NCBI GenBank assembly: GCA_910587865.1
Contig: CAJUNX010000051.1
Span: 1 to 26,223 of the forward strand
Direction of reading: 5' to 3'
Source of the DNA: an uncultured Roseburia sp.
Lineage (GTDB): Bacteria; Bacillota; Clostridia; Lachnospirales; Lachnospiraceae
DNA: 26,223 nucleotides
Part shown: one piece after another, positions 23,419-26,223 of the stretch
Layout of the letters: each line of letters opens with the position of its first letter
Position numbering within the stretch: the stretch's first letter is position 1
Notes under the pieces: generated by a model
The model's input: the letters and a program-made list of their open reading frames with translations, nothing else
Told to the model about the DNA's origin: nothing
Databases searched by the model: none
Position numbers and translations under genes: made by a program

Positions 23419-25308
23419 ATGTCAGATTCAAAAAAAGGAAACTGTCACAAGTTCATAAAGGCCGGGCTCATTCTCGGCGGAATCTTCACCGTTGCATTCC
23501 TGGCAGCTAAGAAGTACGCGGAGACGGACTCGATGGATCAGGAAAATCCATATCTGAAAACCGGAGACGGGAATGAGCATGAGAAGATCATGTCATGCTC
23601 CAAAGCAACATTTTACGAGAAGTATGTCAAACCCGGGCTGGATAAAACCTTATCCTTTACCGGACTGGTTCTGCTGGCTCCGGTCTATATCATAATCAGT
23701 ATTGCGATCTGCCTGGATGATCCGGGCCCCATACTCTTTACGCAGAAGCGGGTCGGGAAGGACGGGCATTTTTTTGAACTGCACAAGTTCCGCACCATGA
23801 AAATGGATACGCCGCATGATGTGCCAACCCACCAGCTGACGGATCCGGATCAGTATATCACCCGGGTGGGCGGATTCCTGCGGAAATACAGCCTGGATGA
23901 GCTGCCGCAGGTGTGGGATATTTTCCGTGGAAAAATGAGTATCATCGGCCCCCGGCCTGCGCTGTGGAATCAGGCGGATCTGATCGCGGAACGGGAAAAA
24001 TATGATGCGAACAGCGTGATGCCGGGGCTGACCGGCTGGGCGCAGATCAACGGACGGGATGAGCTGAAGATTGAGGATAAGGCTGCACTGGACGGGGAGT
24101 ATATCAGAAGGCTGCGGAGCGGAAACCTGAAGGGGTTATTCTTTGATCTGAAATGTTTTTTCGGGACGGTAAAGTCTGTGGCCGGGAGTGAAGGGGTTGT
24201 GGAAGGCGGGACCGGGACATTACAGCAGGATGAAGCTGCTGGTGAACCAAATCGCTCAGAACCGGGAGCCAGAAAACAGAAAAAGGACAACCATGCATGG
24301 AAGTTAAAGAAGCCACATGGAAAAAAGGATGTGATCCCGCCCGTTGATCCTGCGGATGCCGGATTCGAGGATTACGGGTATAAAAAAGAATTCCATATTG
24401 ATAAAAACGCAGCGAAAAAAGTCCTGATCACCGGGGCGGGGAGTTATGTCGGGGAAAGCTTTCAGAACTATGCGGCGGAGCATTACCCGAATCTGACAGT
24501 GGATACCGTGGATATGGTGGACAGTTCCTGGAGAGAGCGGGATTTCAGCGGATATGACAGTGTGTTCCATGTGGCAGGAATTGCCCATGCGGATACCGGG
24601 AAGGTTACAGAGGAAGAAAAAAAGAAGTATTACGAAGTAAATACGGATCTTGCGATTGAGACAGCAGAAAAATGTAAGGCGGAAGGCGTAAAGCAGTTTA
24701 TCCTGATGAGTTCCATGATCGTTTACGGGGAGTCTGCGCCTTACGGGAAGAAGAAAGTCATAGATGAACACACGGTTCCGGCTCCGGCAAATTTTTACGG
24801 GGACAGCAAGTGGCAGGCGGATCAAGGGGTAAGAAAACTGCAGGATGACGGATTCAGAGTGGCTGTGATCCGGGCGCCGATGATCTATGGGAAGGGATCG
24901 AAAGGTAACTATCCGTTGCTGGCAAAGCTGGCGAAAAGGCTTCCGGTATTTCCGAATGTGGAAAATGAGCGGTCGATGCTTTATATCGGAAACCTGTGTG
25001 AGTTTGTGAGCCTGCTGGTGATGAGCGGGGAAGGCGGGGTGTATTTTCCGCAGAACGAGGAGTATGGAAAGACATCAGAACTGGTGAGGCTGATCGGGGA
25101 GGCATCAGATCATAAGGTCAGGCTGGCAAAGTGGATGAGACCGCTGGTTGCTGCGGCAGGACGTATGCCGGGGAAAATCGGGAGGCTTGCCGGGAAGGCG
25201 TTTGGGAATAATATCTATGGCCAAATGCTTTCACAATATAACGATCTAAACTATATAAAATATATAACACTAAAATCAACAGTGTATGCAGGATTAGATC
25301 AGGGGTAG
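23419..25308 (+). CDS. Fusion: phosphoglycosyltransferase + NAD-dependent sugar epimerase/dehydratase
   Basis: 629-aa two-enzyme protein. Residues 13-31 form an N-terminal hydrophobic helix; ~68-255 is a bacterial sugar transferase (PglC/WbaP-type monotopic phosphoglycosyltransferase) that starts glycan assembly by moving phosphosugar to undecaprenyl phosphate. Seen: the re-entrant helix (~79-98), DPGPILFTQKRVG, LHKFRTM (121-127), catalytic Asp160-Glu161 in SLDELPQ, MSIIGPRP, and MPGLTGWAQINGRD. A charged ~75-aa linker leads to a Rossmann SDR domain (~333-629): GAGSYVG (339-345), VFHVAGIAHAD, and the Tyr460-x3-Lys464 pair in YGDSK. The second domain would make or change the sugar used by the first. 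ATG 23419 has only GGAG 13-14 nt upstream, so expression may be weak or regulated. The last ~35 codons are AT-rich, unlike the rest. Confidence 0.88.
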   Translation: MSDSKKGNCHKFIKAGLILGGIFTVAFLAAKKYAETDSMDQENPYLKTGDGNEHEKIMSCSKATFYEKYVKPGLDKTLSFTGLVLLAPVYIIISIAICLDDPGPILFTQKRVGKDGHFFELHKFRTMKMDTPHDVPTHQLTDPDQYITRVGGFLRKYSLDELPQVWDIFRGKMSIIGPRPALWNQADLIAEREKYDANSVMPGLTGWAQINGRDELKIEDKAALDGEYIRRLRSGNLKGLFFDLKCFFGTVKSVAGSEGVVEGGTGTLQQDEAAGEPNRSEPGARKQKKDNHAWKLKKPHGKKDVIPPVDPADAGFEDYGYKKEFHIDKNAAKKVLITGAGSYVGESFQNYAAEHYPNLTVDTVDMVDSSWRERDFSGYDSVFHVAGIAHADTGKVTEEEKKKYYEVNTDLAIETAEKCKAEGVKQFILMSSMIVYGESAPYGKKKVIDEHTVPAPANFYGDSKWQADQGVRKLQDDGFRVAVIRAPMIYGKGSKGNYPLLAKLAKRLPVFPNVENERSMLYIGNLCEFVSLLVMSGEGGVYFPQNEEYGKTSELVRLIGEASDHKVRLAKWMRPLVAAAGRMPGKIGRLAGKAFGNNIYGQMLSQYNDLNYIKYITLKSTVYAGLDQG

Positions 25309-25312
25309 ACAT

Positions 25313-26077
25313 ATGAAAAATTACAGTGTATTAATGTCTGTCTATGAAAAAGAGAACCCGGACTATTTGGATCAAAGCCTTAAAAGCATGGTAAACCAAA
25401 CTATAACACCAAATGAAATTGTTTTAGTAGAAGACGGTCCACTGAATAATGCGCTTAACAGTGTTATAGAAAAATATCAAAGAAACTATCCGTCACTATT
25501 GGTTCTTGTTAAACTTCCTGTCAATAAAGGGTTAGGTTATGCCTTAAATCAGGGACTGAACGTGGTTCGAAATGAACTGGTCGCCAGAATGGACTCTGAT
25601 GATATATCATTTCCTGAACGATGTGAAAAGCAGATAAAAGCCTTTGAAAAAAATCCGCAATTATCGATTGTGGGAACACAAATCGATGAATTTATAGAAT
25701 CAACAGACAATATTGTTTCATCGCGTATTGTACCGAGTTCTTATAAGGAGATTCAGAGATTCTCTAAAAGACGAAGCCCCTTTAATCATCCAACAGTTAT
25801 GTTTCGGAAAAGTGCTGTGGAAGCTGTTGGAGGATATAAAGCTTTTGGGCGTAAAGAGGACCTGGATCTTTTTATTCGAATGATAAATGAGGGCTTTAAA
25901 GCAATAAATCTTAAAAAATCATATCTGTTTTACAGAACTAGTCCCGATAATTTACAAAGACGGAAAAACTGGGTAAATTGCAAAGAATATATACAAATTA
26001 TGTATGGTTTTCATAAAAAGGGATGGAATAATGTTGGAGATATGATATACGTAGTCGCAGGACAATGTGTCATGTAT
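25313..26077 (+). CDS. GT2 glycosyltransferase, truncated by contig end
   Basis: Partial gene; 255 true codons are present. GT-A family 2 glycosyltransferase, probably adding a sugar to the lipid-linked glycan. Seen: YSVLMSVYEKENPDYLDQSL at the N-terminus, IVLVEDGP (36-43), NKGLGYALNQGL, the DxD-type MDSDD (93-97), FNHPTVMFRKS, and GRKEDLDLFIRM with the catalytic acid region at 182-183. AGGGG lies 7 nt upstream of the ATG, and the start is 4 nt after the fusion gene stop, so the two are coupled. Base content is much richer in AT than in upstream genes, a sign of separate origin. From 26078 on the frame continues only through sequencing adapter, so everything after Tyr255 must be discarded. 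Confidence 0.9.
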
Positions 26078-26143
26078 AGATCGGAAGAGCACACGTCTGA
26101 ACTCCAGTCACCCAGTATCATCTCGTATGCCGTCTTCTGCTTG
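26078..26143 (+). other. Illumina adapter (P7 side) contamination with index
   Basis: The sequence from AGATCGGAAGAGC (26078-26090) through ACACGTCTGAACTCCAGTCA and ATCTCGTATGCCGTC to the GCTTG at 26143 is the TruSeq-type index adapter. The eight bases at 26112-26119 (CCAGTATC) occupy the index position. It is followed by seven A (26144-26150), as in reads that run past the end of a library molecule. Not genomic. Confidence 0.98.
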
Positions 26144-26157
26144 AAAAAAATTTTTTT
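26144..26157. other. Artificial A7/T7 junction
   Basis: Seven A then seven T join the two adapters. This is what merging a forward read-through tail with the reverse complement of a mate read-through tail would give. Confidence 0.85.
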
Positions 26158-26215
26158 AATGATACGGCGACCACCGAGATCTACACTCTTTCCCTACACG
26201 ACGCTCTTCCGATCT
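26158..26215 (+). other. Illumina adapter (P5 side) contamination
   Basis: From AATGATACGGCGACCACCGA (26158-26177) to CGCTCTTCCGATCT (26202-26215) this is the universal P5 flow-cell and read-1 primer adapter with no second index. Not genomic. The final eight bases, ATTGCAAT (26216-26223), would be the first bases of an insert and have no proven place in the genome. Confidence 0.98.
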
Positions 26216-26223
26216 ATTGCAAT

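Noticed and set aside
26078..26223. C-terminal domain of the GT2 gene
   Set aside because: The sequence is Illumina adapter, so the translation is meaningless.
1..26223. tRNA, rRNA or insertion sequence
   Set aside because: No cloverleaf, ribosomal motif, transposase gene or paired terminal inverted repeats were seen on either strand.

Overview
The window looks like part of a surface-polysaccharide and glycan-decoration locus from a Gram-positive anaerobe of the class Clostridia, probably a Lachnospiraceae-like gut commensal. The evidence is the AGGAGG-type ribosome sites, clear TTGACA/TATAAT promoters, a YerB-type DUF3048 lipoprotein, a GH25 lysozyme with wall-binding-like repeats, and an operon of three serine recombinases. 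Genus cannot be set from sequence alone. Most of the window is moderately GC-rich. The toxin-antitoxin area is lower, and the last ~870 genomic bases are clearly AT-rich.

Layout: (i) 69-6496, minus strand, is an operon of five genes: a DegT/DnrJ/EryC1 sugar aminotransferase, a GT11-type fucosyltransferase, an MBOAT O-acyltransferase, its SGNH partner and a second fucosyltransferase-fold protein. It has a strong promoter at 6708-6736 and a structured leader. (ii) A divergent plus-strand GT-D-like gene (6961-7902) has its own promoter. (iii) 8015-10913, minus strand, holds a GtrII-like membrane glucosyltransferase and an acyltransferase-3. (iv) 11147-14769, minus strand, holds a membrane-anchored GH25 muramidase and a DUF3048 lipoprotein, each with its own promoter. 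(v) 14953-18623, minus strand, is a three-gene gtr-type cassette: a large polytopic GT-C-like protein, GtrB and GtrA. (vi) 18706-22539, minus strand, is a tightly overlapping operon of three large serine recombinases. (vii) 22728-23397, plus strand, is a RelB/DinJ-YoeB toxin-antitoxin pair with an operator and two terminators. (viii) 23419 to the end, plus strand, holds a phosphoglycosyltransferase fused to a sugar epimerase/dehydratase, then a family 2 glycosyltransferase cut by the contig end.

Inferred joint function: the fusion protein would load the first sugar on undecaprenyl phosphate. The soluble glycosyltransferases would extend the chain, with fucose or a 4-amino-dideoxysugar as possible components. 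MBOAT/SGNH and acyltransferase-3 would acylate it, and the two Gtr systems would add side-branch sugars outside the membrane. No gene for GDP-fucose or dTDP-sugar supply, flippase or polymerase is in the window, so the locus is incomplete. Three different tandem repeats lie at gene junctions (40 bp x6, 20 bp x6, 59 bp x3), and a recombinase operon sits between two polysaccharide blocks. Both suggest a locus that is often rearranged.

Major warning: bases 26078-26215 are Illumina library adapter (P7 side with an index, a poly-A/poly-T join, then P5 side), not genome. The last gene reads through the adapter in frame without a stop and would give a false C-terminus.
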